Assembly: GCA_905221605.1 (NCBI GenBank)
Contig: CAJNDS010002814.1
Coordinates: forward strand, 108,861-172,860
DNA from: Symbiodinium natans
Taxonomy: Eukaryota; Sar; Dinophyceae; Suessiales; Symbiodiniaceae
Reading direction: 5' to 3'
Length of the DNA stretch: 64,000 nucleotides
The position numbers and the translations under genes are program-made. Under the pieces are notes generated by a model. The model ran no database searches and was not told the DNA's origin. It was given only the letters and a program-made list of their open reading frames with translations. Positions within the stretch are counted from its first letter, which is position 1, and each line of letters starts with the position of its first letter. Below are positions 42,734 to 53,400 of this stretch, one piece after another.

Positions 42734-42861
42734 GGGTGCGTCGGACTAGAAATTAAGAAAAACTTTTTATTTTCTTAATGTTATGGGATTCTTTGGGCGG
42801 GTGGGTTTTTTTCCGTTGCCTACACACACTGCTGGCCTAGTAAATGCTCGAACTTGAGATG

Positions 42862-43040
42862 CTGAACCCTAAGCCCTAAACCCTAAACCCTAAACCCTAA
42901 ACCCTAAACCCTAAAGCCTAAACCCTAAACCCTAAACCCCAAACCCTAAACCCTAAACCCTAAACCCTAAACCCTAAACCCTAAACCCTAAACCCTAAAC
43001 CCTAAAACCCTAAACCCTAAACCCTAAACCCTAAACCTGT
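42862..43040 (-). repeat. CCCTAAA array
   Basis: About 24 copies, followed by a very short island with a CCAG acceptor reading ANKKKR and TGA (43045-43065), then TTTAGGG copies from 43143. Whether that island is a real terminal exon cannot be decided. Confidence 0.95.
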
Positions 43041-43265
43041 TTGCCAGGCAAACAAGAAGAAGAGATGAGCGCCCGCCGGTCGCCATGTTGGTCCTGTGAA
43101 ACAGCACGGGGCCACGTGTCTCCCAAGTATGCTTCGGAGTGAGGGTTTAGGGTTTAGGGTTTAGGGTTTAGGGTTTAGGGTTTAGGGTTTAGGGTTTAGG
43201 GTTAGGGTTTAGGAGTTTGGGGTTCGACGTGTCCTCTCATCCTTTACCTTGGGAGTGTACGGCAG

Positions 43266-43304
43266 GGATGCAGCGCAGGAAGGTCCAACTCAAGAAGAAG
43301 TAGA
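43266..43304 (+). CDS. Candidate terminal exon, basic C-terminus
   Basis: After ACGGCAG the frame reads MQRRKVQLKKK and TAG. Flanked by TTTAGGG upstream and CCCTAAA downstream. Too short for a family assignment. Confidence 0.3.
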
Positions 43305-44191
43305 ACAGCCGGCATTGCCTGAGATTGCATTCCTAAGTCCAACGTGAACCCTTTACCCCCAAACCCCAAACCCTAAACCCTAAACCCTAAACCCTAAACC
43401 CTAAACCCTAAACCCTAAACCCTGAACCCTAAACCCTAAACCCTAAACCCCAAACCCTAAACCCCAAAAAACCTCAAAACCTAAACGCAAAGCCCTAAAA
43501 CCCCAAGGGGGCGAAGGACGGCCCACCGGTGAGGTCGGAACGTTTGGACAGCGTGGCGCAAAAATCTGCTAATTCCTCACCTAACTCCCAGCTCCGAAAT
43601 CTCAGAAAGTTGCGTTCAGGATTTTCGGCGGTTCGTTTATAACACCCTAAAGCCTGAGTCCCTATCGCCTAAAACAGCACCTGGCTTTGGGGGCACTGCG
43701 CTGAGCGCAGCGTCCCCTAAACCCTCAGCCTAAACCCAGCACCCCAAGCCCTACGCCCTACCCTACGTCCTCAAACCATGATGCCATAAACCCTTAGCCC
43801 TAAACCTCTCACTTGTGGACCCATAAGCGCTGAAGCCTGTAGAAGCCCACGAACCTCAGAACCCTACCCTTGACTAATCCACTATTCGTACCTTTCAAGA
43901 ACCCATCCCCACTAAACACAAGCCCTCGTCCCGAAACCCGAAACCCGAAACCCTAAACCCTAAACCCCTCCTTAGGATCCCTGAGCCCGAAGCCTGCGCT
44001 AGGCCCCATGCACTGCCAGTACATCCCAAGTAGCCTTTGGGGGGCTTCAGGGTTTAGGGTTTAGGAAACCCTAACCCCTAAACCCTAAACTCTCCCCTAA
44101 ACCCTCAACCCTCAACCCTCAACCCTCAACCCTAAACCCTAAACCCCAAACCCCCAACCCCAGCACGCGCCCACGCCACGACTGTCCTCTC

Positions 44192-44262
44192 CGCAGCTGC
44201 CCTCAACGAAGCTGCGGCCGCCTGGGGCGGCTTCCGGCCGTCGCCATGCCGCGAGGTGCTAT
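44192..44262 (+). CDS. Candidate exon, function unknown
   Basis: TCTCCGCAG acceptor, then AALNEAAAAWGGFRPSPC in one frame (another frame is also open). CCCTCAA/CCCTAAA upstream, TTTAGGG and TTGAGGG downstream. Confidence 0.35.
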
Positions 44263-44299
44263 GTGGGAAGGGGGGGTTAGGGTTTAGGGTTTAGGGTTA

Positions 44300-44632
<333 letters not shown>

Positions 44633-44934
44633 CGTGGGTTAGGGTTTAGGGTTTAGGGTTTAGGGTTTAGGGTTTAGGGTGTAGGGTTTAGGGTTTAGGG
44701 TTTAGGGTTGAGGGTTGAGGGTTGAAGGTTGAGGGTTTAGGGTTTAGGGTGTGAAGTTTGTTTTGGGAGCTTCAACCGTTTTGGGGACTTTCCATTCAAG
44801 CATGCGAAGCCTCGAAGTATCGATAGGGGTCCATACACCGGACGATCTGTGAAACTCCAAACCCCAAGCCCTAGGCCCCAAACCCCCAAGGGCGCTCTCC
44901 ACAAGACAACACTAGACCCGAAACCCGAGGCACC

Positions 44935-45235
44935 GCCCTAAACCCTAAACCCTAAACCCTAAACCCTAAACCCTAAACCCTAAACCCTAAACCCTAAACC
45001 CTAAACCCTAAACCCTAAACCCTAAACCCTAAACCCTAAACCCTAAACCCTAAACCCTAAACCCTATACCCTAAACCCTAAACCCTACACCCTAAACCTT
45101 AACCCTATACCCTGAACCCTAAACCCCAAACCCTAAAACCCTAAACCCACAGCCCTAAAACCCTAAACCCCAAACCCTAAAACCCTAAACCCACAGCCCT
45201 AAAACCCTAAACCCCAAACCCTAAAACCCTCGACC
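44935..45235 (-). repeat. CCCTAAA array with higher-order repeat
   Basis: About 20 perfect heptamers, then a three-fold ~48-base repeat containing ACCCTAAAACCCTAAACCC and ACAGCCCT (45120-45230). Confidence 0.9.
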
Positions 45236-45257
45236 GCTAAAATACTCCGCGGCTTGC

Positions 45258-45314
45258 AGGCCTCATGTCCCTGGGGCTTCTTGCGGTCGCCGCAAGGGGC
45301 TCTGTCCTGGGAGC
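45258..45314 (+). CDS. Candidate exon, hydrophobic segment
   Basis: CTTGCAG acceptor, then LMSLGLLAVAARGSVLGA, leading into TTTAGGG copies. Possible membrane segment. Unknown gene. Confidence 0.35.
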
Positions 45315-45571
45315 GGTTTAGGGTTTAGGGTTTAATTTTTAGGGTTTAGGGTTTAGGGGTTAGGGTTTCGGGGCTTAGGGAACGCACAGTCGTGCCCCTG
45401 TTTACTTTTGTTCGTTTACACGGACAGGTGGGGGTGGGCCCATTTTTCTTCTGCTAGCTTGGCAACTAGATAGCATAAGAGCCATGTTGGGGTCTACGTA
45501 TGTCCGAGCCTTCTAAGCCCTAAGCCCTCAACCCTAAACCCCAAACCTTAAACCCTAAACCCTAAACCCTA

Positions 45572-45743
<172 letters not shown>

Positions 45744-45802
45744 TAAACCCTAAACCCTAAACCCCAAACCCCAAACCCTCACCCCAAGCCGTCCTGTAAT
45801 TC

Positions 45803-45868
45803 TCAGGCCTACGGCGTCGTGCTGTCGCCCAGTGATGCGAGCTCCCGCGGGGCGGAAGAGGCCTGTTA
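45803..45868 (+). CDS. Candidate terminal exon, function unknown
   Basis: TTCTCAG acceptor, then AYGVVLSPSDASSRGAEEAC and TAA. C-rich repeats upstream, TTTAGGG downstream (45887-45970). Confidence 0.45.
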
Positions 45869-46513
45869 AGCCCCTAAACTCTGATTAGGGTTTAGGGTTT
45901 AGGGTTTAGGGTTTAGGGTTTAGGGTTTAGGGTTTAGGGTGTAGGGTTTAGGGTTTAGGGTTTAGGTTTAGGGTGCCCGTTCATGGATTTCCGGCTTCCG
46001 GGTTAAGGGGGTTCGGGGTTGAGGGGATTCTGGTTATAGCCATGCCGGAACGTTGGGTGTCGGTACGGTGCGTCCCCTGTTGTGGCTTCAGGTTTGGGGA
46101 TGTTTGGGGTGTATATATGGCTACCTTACGCTAAGCCCTAAACCCTAAACCCTAAACCCGAAACCCGAAACCCTAAACCCTAAACCCTAAACCCTTAACC
46201 CTTAACCCTTAACCCTAAACCCGAAACCCTTTACCCTTAAACCCCAAACCCTAAACCCTAAATCCTAAACCCTTAAACCCGAAACCCGAAACCTAAACCC
46301 TAAACCCTCAACCCTAAACCCTCAACCCTAAACCCTAGACCCTAAACCCGAAACCCAAAACCCTGAGCCCTAAACCCTAAATCCAAAACCCTAAATCCTA
46401 AACCCTGAACCCTGAACCCTGAACCCTGAACCCTAAGCCCTAAACCCTAAACCCTAAACCCTAAACCCTTAACCCTTAACCCTTAAACCCCAAACCCGAA
46501 ACCCTCAACCACA

Positions 46514-46580
46514 GGGCTCGGGTAACCAGGCTGCGGTGACGAGCTACTCCCAAGCGGCCCAGCAGCTCCCCGATGTTTAG
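46514..46580 (+). CDS. Candidate terminal exon, function unknown
   Basis: ACCACAG acceptor, then GSGNQAAVTSYSQAAQQLP, DV and TAG. C-rich block upstream and TTTAGGG downstream. If real, the Copia element at 46668 inserted just behind this gene, in its downstream repeat array. Confidence 0.45.
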
Positions 46581-46662
46581 CCTTGGGTGCCGGGTTCGAG
46601 GCTTGGGTTTAGGGTTTAGGGTTTAGGGTTTAGGGTTTAGGGTTTAGGGTTTAGGGTTTAGG

Positions 46663-46667
46663 GTTTA
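46663..46667 (+). other. 5-bp target-site duplication, left (GTTTA)
   Basis: GTTTA precedes the left LTR and GTTTA (60347-60351) follows the right LTR. The flanks are both TTTAGGG array, and this register is the one that leaves two 159-bp LTRs of equal length. Copia integrases typically make 5-bp duplications. Confidence 0.7.
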
Positions 46668-46826
46668 TTGTTTATCTTCGGATAACGTACTCGTTTTCCA
46701 TGTTGTGCATACCAGTGTGTATTACCTGTTGCATTTATGCTCTTAGCCCTCTGGAGAAAATAGGCGCGCCCTCCATGGCTTAACGGTATATACTCTGTTG
46801 GGTGTGGTCAAACCTGAATCTATAGG
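46668..46826 (+). repeat. 5' LTR (159 bp)
   Basis: Starts TTGTTTATCTTCGGATAACG and ends CCTGAATCTATAGG. Identical to 60188-60346 at every position I compared. The usual TG...CA ends are only partly met (TTG at the left, TAGG at the right). Confidence 0.9.
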
Positions 46827-46873
46827 TTATCAGCCGTAGAGCTGGTATCCTTGGGTTTGCGTGCAATCAGTGC
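46827..46873 (+). other. Leader between 5' LTR and first ORF
   Basis: Begins TTATCAGCCGTAGAGCTGGT right after the LTR. The primer-binding site should be here, but I cannot match it to a tRNA 3' end with confidence. Confidence 0.4.
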
Positions 46874-47563
46874 ATGAGTTCCTCTGAACTGGTACCAACC
46901 GAAGTTGCGACATCTGTGGTCGCCTCTAGCGACTGGGAAGACGAGATGGCGTCTCTGCCAGCAGAAGGAGAGCAGCTCTCAAACTTGGGAAGCCAAGGGT
47001 TAGCCAATCTTGGTGGCCCTGGGATCGATGTTTTCAGTGGTGCAGGAGAAACTCCTTTTAGACCCACTAACCCTAATGCTGCTCCACCTATTGCTGCGCA
47101 CTTGCATCTCCACAGACAACAAGTTCAACAGAACATCGGTATCAACATAGGTCTGTCAGAAGATGAGGTCCGTGCACGAGTTAGCTTGCTAGAGTCTGAA
47201 GCTGAACGTAGACACCAAGGTTTGATGGAAGCTATGAGAGTGACCGCTGAGCAGAACTTCGCAAACGCGGAAGAAGACGCCAACAGCGTACACAGACAGG
47301 TTGTCGCGTCCCTTGAAGCAACACTTGCCAACAGTGAACTTGACAGCGCTAGAAACGCCGGTTTGCTGATGCAGGAGTTGAGGATGCGAGACCACCACCT
47401 GCAGAGCGAAGCACAAATGTACAGAAGCGCAAAACAAAGTTTTGAACGCAGTGAACAGTTGAGGGAGCAAAACCTCCAAGAAGTTGAGGGAGATAAGCAG
47501 TTGGCATTGCTCCAATTCGGGTCATACCTGAAGAAAACTACGACGAGCATGTCGAAACGCTAA
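46874..47563 (+). CDS. Coiled-coil ORF 1 (Gag N-terminal part)
   Basis: 229 codons from ATG. After a Ser/Gly/Pro-rich N-terminus, residues ~85-225 are charged and Ala/Glu/Gln-rich with heptad-like spacing (VRARVSLLESEAERRHQG, LRMRDHHLQSEAQMYRSAK), so a long coiled coil is expected. The coiled coil continues in frame 1 (47497-47886) after a -1 change between 47497 and 47560, meaning the last ~20 residues here are probably not native. Role inferred as assembly of the virus-like particle. It could also be a separate small protein. Confidence 0.6.
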   Translation: MSSSELVPTEVATSVVASSDWEDEMASLPAEGEQLSNLGSQGLANLGGPGIDVFSGAGETPFRPTNPNAAPPIAAHLHLHRQQVQQNIGINIGLSEDEVRARVSLLESEAERRHQGLMEAMRVTAEQNFANAEEDANSVHRQVVASLEATLANSELDSARNAGLLMQELRMRDHHLQSEAQMYRSAKQSFERSEQLREQNLQEVEGDKQLALLQFGSYLKKTTTSMSKR

Positions 47564-47886
47564 GGACCGAACTTGCAGAACTAAGGACTGAGTTTTCAGC
47601 AACTGAGGACGAGATGTATCGGCAGAACGATAGCCTCCAGGACGAGGTGTCATCCTTAGAGAACGCACTAAGGAGAGAGCAAGAGCAAGTCGCTCAGCTC
47701 CGCCACTTGCCTCCGGGAGTCACCGTCGGTACGAGTCAAGCGCCCAATCCGCTAACCCCTCAGATGCCAAATCCTTCAACACCTCAGTTCCCTAATCCGC
47801 TGTTCAATCAACCTCCTCAGCCAACATCGACAGGAACCACAGGCTTTCAAGCGCCTGCTGGCCCAAACTCGTCAGCCCCCATGTGA
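47497..47886 (+). pseudogene. Continuation of the coiled-coil ORF in frame 1
   Basis: Opens after a TAA at 47494 and reads VIPEENYDEHVETLRTEL, AELRTEFSATEDEM and then a Pro/Asn-rich stretch with PNPLTPQMPNPSTPQFPNP, to TGA at 47884. The coiled-coil periodicity links it to ORF 1. Sequence after the TGA is protein-like in frame 3 (VISESLRALAANFLSNNN), joining the next ORF through a further shift near 47927-47965. Three shifts of the same sense in 500 bases suggest decay or read errors. Confidence 0.5.
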
Positions 47887-47965
47887 TTTCGGAGTCGTTA
47901 AGAGCACTAGCTGCTAACTTCCTTAGCAACAACAACCAAGTCACTGCAACACCTCCTGGTCAGGT

Positions 47966-50416
47966 ATGCCGCCGGCGTCAGCCGGACAGTCGCCTCCCGG
48001 GCTAGGTTCCCAAACAGGACCGTCGCTTGGATTGCAGACTGCGGCCCCTGCGGGCACGCCGGGTAGCGCGGGAGACCATAGTACAGTAGCTTTGCAACAA
48101 GCACTCTTAGAAGCTGCGAAGTTTTTAAAAGGTGAGAAAACCCCTGAAGAGGACAAGCCCAAGGTCAAAGAAGCTGACGTAGTCAAGCTCCCAGATTTTC
48201 CCAACCCGGAAACCTATCGCTCTTGGAAAACAGCTACAAGGGAAGCAGTAAGGGCTGCATCTGATAGGCCGGACCTTGCTTTTAAGTGGATCCTCGAGGT
48301 CTACGAAAACGGGGCAGGCCACGAACAGCTAAGGGATCCCGGCATCTTCTTGACGCTGGATACCAGGATCCTAGCCGCTTTGACCAAGGTCGCCAAAGGC
48401 GAGCTTGCCCGCCAAGTGCTCAACTTCAAGGAGTCTGAGGCAGTAGCAGGCAGGGCAGTAAGGGGTAGACAAGTTTTGTTTATGTTTGAACAGCATTTCA
48501 AAACCAATGAAGCTGTGGGATCTCTTTACTCAGTAGAGGATCTTCTCAAGGTTGCACTGCTAGGTGACGACTTGACTACCTTCATCTACAACTGGGATTC
48601 TGTAGTGGCTGGTCTGAGTCACAAACCCGATGAAACCACGTTGAGAGATATTTTCCTTCGACAAATCCGGAAATCGACTAGGATGAAGTATGACTTGGAA
48701 ATCTACGATCGTGCCAAGGAGGGAACTTCCACGCACTCGTACGAGTTCTTGGTCGACTCGATTCGAAATCTCCTCAATCGTGAACGAATGCGGAAGAATC
48801 GAGATCGCATCGCTAAGTCGCATGGCGACCGATATGGTGCTCCCGTAGTCGAACCAAGAACCGGACGCCCCCCTTCGAGGGGAGGCCGGGAAAGGACTCC
48901 CTCGCGTGGTAGCTCAAGGTCAAGGACCTCCTCGCAGAGGTCTCCCAGCAGATCCCCAGGTAGGTCACAAAGTCCCAAACGCGGTGTTTGCTACGACTTC
49001 CAAAAGGGCAAGTGCAAAAAGGGTGACAAGTGCAAGTATGAGCACAGGAAACGTGACCCAAGCCCGAAAGGAAAATCCAAGGAAGTGTGCACCTTTTGGA
49101 AGAAGGGTAAGTGTACCCGTGGGAATAAGTGTCGTTTCCTCCACAAAGACAGATCTCAGTCGCCTTCGGCGGTCCCCACTGCGGAAGCTGCGACCCCAGC
49201 CTCAAAGCCCGAGAAAGCTAGGTCTCCTTCCCCAGCGCCGAAGAACAAGCGCAAGCCCAGCAGGGGACGTTCAAGGGAAAAGGACAAGCACGCAGCTTGC
49301 TGTGTGTCGTTCGCCGTCGCGGCCCCAGCTGAACCAAGGGATGAATCTAGTGCCGAGGGTGAGGATTATTGGGAGGTCGACTTCAAGAGGAAGGAAGTTG
49401 TACGGCATCATTGTTCCTACAGGTCAGAAATGTTTAACCCAACTTCGCAGGATTGCCCAATGGATCTTTGCAACTTGGGGAGCATGGCTGTTGCCGTTAA
49501 GACATTGCCAGTGTCCCCGTTTGCTGAGAAAGAGTCGTGGAACTGGAGGTCCAGGCGATCACAACAGAACACGACCCCTTGGGTAGGCAAAACAGTCTTC
49601 AAAATCAAGGACTCAAATCGCAAGCTTAGGTTTAGTGACAAGGTCCGCATTTACCAAGTCCCAATGGACAAATGCATCAAGTTGATTCGCAAGCCAAGAC
49701 AGTTCTCTGTATGCTACCTAGATGAAAGGTCTTGCCCCAAACCATCCAAAGATGACAGAGAGTACGCCAAGAACGTAGCCTTAGAGTTGGCCAACGTCGT
49801 TCAAGCTTCGTTGCGTGGCGAAAGCGTAGACTGTGACTACGAGTGCGAGGACGAAACGTCACTCACATGCGAATGCTGTGAGAACTTCGGCCGTGCAGCC
49901 GAGCTCGCCTGTCCAAGTGCCGTCGACTACCTGGAGTTCCTTGCAGACACGGGTAGTGAAGAGGACCTAATCAGTCGCGCGGACCATGCAGCCCACTTTG
50001 GGGATGTGCCGGTGAACAGTGCCTCTAGGCATGTCAACCTTATTACCGCGAACGGTTCTGTTAAGGGTGACAAGTCGGTGCAGCTCGAAGTTCCCGAATT
50101 TGGCGGAAAGTTGGAGTGTTACTTGCTTGACAGCACACCTCCTGTATTCTCTGTGGGTAGACGGTGTATGGAGGACGGTTTCGAATTTCATTGGTACCCT
50201 AAGAAAGCCCCGTATTTCATCTCGCCTGAAGGAAAGAAGCTTAGGTGTCGAATGCGAGGTATGGTGCCAGTGATAGCCAGCGATGCACTCGCAGCTCCTG
50301 CGATCCAGGAGGGCCCCACTAGTTCCGTAGGAAGCCAAGTCTTCAGTGTCCCGGAACCCGCGCAGGAAACAACTTGCGCTGTGGCCGAGGTTGACGCTGA
50401 GGGTTTTCAGGTATAA
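47966..50416 (+). CDS. Gag-protease polyprotein
   Basis: 816 codons. Residues ~75-290 form a capsid-like region (YRSWKTATREAVRAASDRP...). An Arg/Ser-rich segment leads to two CCCH fingers, C-x7-C-x5-C-x3-H, at residues ~342-360 and ~375-393, which replace the usual CCHC knuckle and should bind RNA. Residue ~466 starts a module beginning EDYWEVD that recurs in Pol. The protease carries FLADTGSEEDL (catalytic Asp ~661). The frame ends TAA at 50414, 8 bases after a slippery heptamer. A start at 47966 is the first ATG after TAG 47924, but the native start may lie in ORF 1. Confidence 0.85.
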   Translation: MPPASAGQSPPGLGSQTGPSLGLQTAAPAGTPGSAGDHSTVALQQALLEAAKFLKGEKTPEEDKPKVKEADVVKLPDFPNPETYRSWKTATREAVRAASDRPDLAFKWILEVYENGAGHEQLRDPGIFLTLDTRILAALTKVAKGELARQVLNFKESEAVAGRAVRGRQVLFMFEQHFKTNEAVGSLYSVEDLLKVALLGDDLTTFIYNWDSVVAGLSHKPDETTLRDIFLRQIRKSTRMKYDLEIYDRAKEGTSTHSYEFLVDSIRNLLNRERMRKNRDRIAKSHGDRYGAPVVEPRTGRPPSRGGRERTPSRGSSRSRTSSQRSPSRSPGRSQSPKRGVCYDFQKGKCKKGDKCKYEHRKRDPSPKGKSKEVCTFWKKGKCTRGNKCRFLHKDRSQSPSAVPTAEAATPASKPEKARSPSPAPKNKRKPSRGRSREKDKHAACCVSFAVAAPAEPRDESSAEGEDYWEVDFKRKEVVRHHCSYRSEMFNPTSQDCPMDLCNLGSMAVAVKTLPVSPFAEKESWNWRSRRSQQNTTPWVGKTVFKIKDSNRKLRFSDKVRIYQVPMDKCIKLIRKPRQFSVCYLDERSCPKPSKDDREYAKNVALELANVVQASLRGESVDCDYECEDETSLTCECCENFGRAAELACPSAVDYLEFLADTGSEEDLISRADHAAHFGDVPVNSASRHVNLITANGSVKGDKSVQLEVPEFGGKLECYLLDSTPPVFSVGRRCMEDGFEFHWYPKKAPYFISPEGKKLRCRMRGMVPVIASDALAAPAIQEGPTSSVGSQVFSVPEPAQETTCAVAEVDAEGFQV

Positions 50417-50438
50417 GCCGCCCATTTGGGTTGGCGGT
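50401..50438 (+). promoter_or_regulatory. Predicted -1 ribosomal frameshift site (slippery heptamer and stem)
   Basis: In the Gag-PR frame the codons are GAG GGT TTT CAG GTA TAA, giving G GGT TTT at 50401-50407. This is an X XXY YYZ heptamer in the correct register. After a 9-base spacer, GCCGCC (50417-50422) can pair with GGCGGT (50433-50438) around a 10-base loop. The Pol frame is open only from 50401 (TGA at 50398), so the overlap in which a shift must occur is 13 bases and contains the heptamer. Seen in sequence; function inferred. Confidence 0.7.
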
Positions 50439-53400
50439 AAGCGAGGAAGCTGGAGAAGAACCAGCGCCCGAGGTCGAGCACCCCGACCCCGAGGTTGAAG
50501 CTGCAGCAAAAGCGGTGCCCCCTATCGCAATCGACAGGGCGAAGCTCCTAAAGACAGGTTGGACTTCTGGTGTTGCCGGATTTCCTTACGTCATTGTGGG
50601 GCACAAACCCAAAACCTTTAGGACTCTAAGTCCCAAACACCCCCGGTGCGATGTCAGGACCACGTGGATTTTTCAGGACTCAGCATGGACTAAGGTCGAA
50701 GACAAGGTCCACATTCGTGAACTTCCCAATAAGGCGGCCAAACTCGAGAGGCCGTGCGCAATGAGCATCACAGTGTTCAGCATTTCGGAAGAGGACGACG
50801 TTGAGCCTGATAGCGAAGCTGAAGAGGCAACTGCCCGGAGTCGTTCCGAGGCCGCTCTAAAGGCGGAGGCCATAAGTCTTGAGCACCAATTTACACATAG
50901 ACCAAAGAACCCTTTCTGTCCTGTTTGTCAACGCGCAAAGATGCTGGCCCCTCAAGCCCGTAAAAAGGGTGGTTCGAGCACAATTGTTTCGGAAAGTTTC
51001 GGGGACCACATCACTGTTGATCACATCATCACGCGTGACCTTCGGGATCATGGCTTTCAGGACGAAAGAGTTGCCCTTGTCATCAAAGATGTCTTCTCGA
51101 AGTTCCGGTACGTATACCCCTCACCCACTAAGTCTAGCGACCAATGTCATGAAGACCTCTTGCGCTTCTTAGGGCAGAAGGATGCCGTGGGGGTGATGTA
51201 CTCGGACAACGCCCAAGAGCTCAAGAAGGCCATTAAGGATCTCGGAATTAGACATAACACATCGCGTGAGTATGTCGACTCCAATAAGCCCGTCATAGAA
51301 CGGGAGATTCGTACGGTCTTAGAGGGTACCAGAGCGAATCTTACTCAGTCTGGTCTCCCTGAGAAGACCTGGCCACTTGCGGCTCAGCATCACACCATTG
51401 CTCTCAACGTCACCAAACGGTTGGATGACGGTGTTATCCCATGGGAAGCGAGGTTTGGGGAACCTTTTATGGGGATGGTCATTCCGTTCGGGGCTAAAGT
51501 CTTGTTCTGGAACAACCCCAAACAAGGAACTCCTCCTACCACGAAGTTCGGCCCCACTGGGGTTGAAGGGATCTTCTTGGGATACCACATCCAGCCTGGG
51601 TTTATCTGGCGAGAAGAGTATTTGGTGACCCCTGTTCATAATTGCGAGCAAATGTTCGAAACCGGGAACTTTCCCATCCTTCGTGCAAAACGACTTGAAC
51701 TCATTCCAGGTGATTTTACCTTCCCCATGAGGCCGTCTGAAGTTGCCATCAGGGACGCGACCGAAGCACCACGCCTGGAGGACCAGGACTGCGAGTGGGA
51801 TCCGGACGCTCCGGAGTCGTGGCCAGACACGAAGGGCGAGGGAGAAGGTAGTGCCGGGGATCAGGTTTCTGGTGTTGGGAAGGAGGTTGTCACTGAAGGT
51901 GTCGTTGCCCCCGAAGCCCCTTCAAGTTCTTCGGCAGGCATCGCAGCTAAGATGACCAAGCACGACCACACTAGGATGCCGGACGGCAAACCTGTTCCTG
52001 CAGGGTACAACTGGGATGGTGTTCGTCTTGTCAGGAACAAGAGGGGCTCAAAGAGACCTCCTGACACCCCTTCCGAGTTCTGGCATATGTACTCCGCCAA
52101 ACAACGTGAAGAAGACATTGCCAGATACGAACGTAAGGTACAACTCGAAGCTGAAGAGGAACGCCGGAAGATAGAGCGCGAAGCTCCTGCTATGCCCGTT
52201 TGTTCCGAACCCCTCAAAGAAGAGCACAGAGACAGAATGAAGAAACTTTACTGGGAAAAGCTTGGGTATATCGCAGAACAACAGCACGCCCTTGTCGCCA
52301 GGGTGGTCGGAGCTAAGGAGATCGAGAGCACACCGGCCGCTAAGGCTGCGATGGACAAGGAGTGGAAGAAGCTCTGCGATAAAGCCTGTTGGCTCGAGAA
52401 GAAGGTGCGAGAGTATCGAGACGTGGCAGCCGAAGCCAAACACAATCAAACCAAGGCCCACTTTGGGAAGGTGTTTGAGATATGTTCTGTCAAGGGCGAT
52501 GAACTACCCGAAGGACACCCCCAACGCAAGTGGAAAGGGCGTAGTGTCTTCCAGGGAAACAACGTTCAAGATGAGAACCATGATCATGCCATATTTGCAG
52601 AACTAGGCTCAAGCCCCGCAAGTATGGAGGCCGGTAAAGTGATTGATGTTTTTGGTAGCCAGCCAGGATACTCTAAACAACAAGCCGACTCTCGCCAGGC
52701 ATACACTCAGGCACTTTTCAAAGGCGTCGAAACCTGGGTCAGACTTCCCAGGAACCGGTGGCCCCGGGAATGGGAGAAGTTTGCTGATCCGGTTTGCCCG
52801 TTGCGCTTGGCACTTTATGGCCACCCTGATTCAGGGGGGATATGGGAGCAGCATTGTACCAAACAACTAGAAAGTATTGGCTTTACTGCTGTCCTCCCCG
52901 AGATTTGGCAGTCAGTATTCTACCATCCTGAATTAGATCTCCTTCTCGTAGTGTACGTAGACGACTTCAAGATGGCCGGCCCCTCTGCGAACTTGGAGGA
53001 GGGGTGGAAGCGTATCTCCAAGGTGATCGACATGGACCCCGCAGAGGCCCTAGGGAGGTATTTTGGCTGTCATCATCAGGAGGAAAATGGTGTTAAGTTG
53101 CCTAGAGAAGCGCACCCCTTTGCATACGTCTTTGATAAGAAGCACGCTGCTGCCGCTGCCGGGGATAGCCCTGGGCCTACGAGGACCGAGGACTACTGGG
53201 AAGTTGACCCCGAACTCGCAGCTGTAGTCAAGCATCATGTCTACCCCAGAAAGCGTCTGTATGTGCCGACTGAAGATGATGTTAGGCGTTTTCCTACCAT
53301 GTCTAACACTCGCATTACCCAAATGGACGGTGGTGAGACATGGCACGATGATTTCAACGTAGCCAGAGACGCTCCCCAGAAAGGCTGGTGGACGGGGAAG

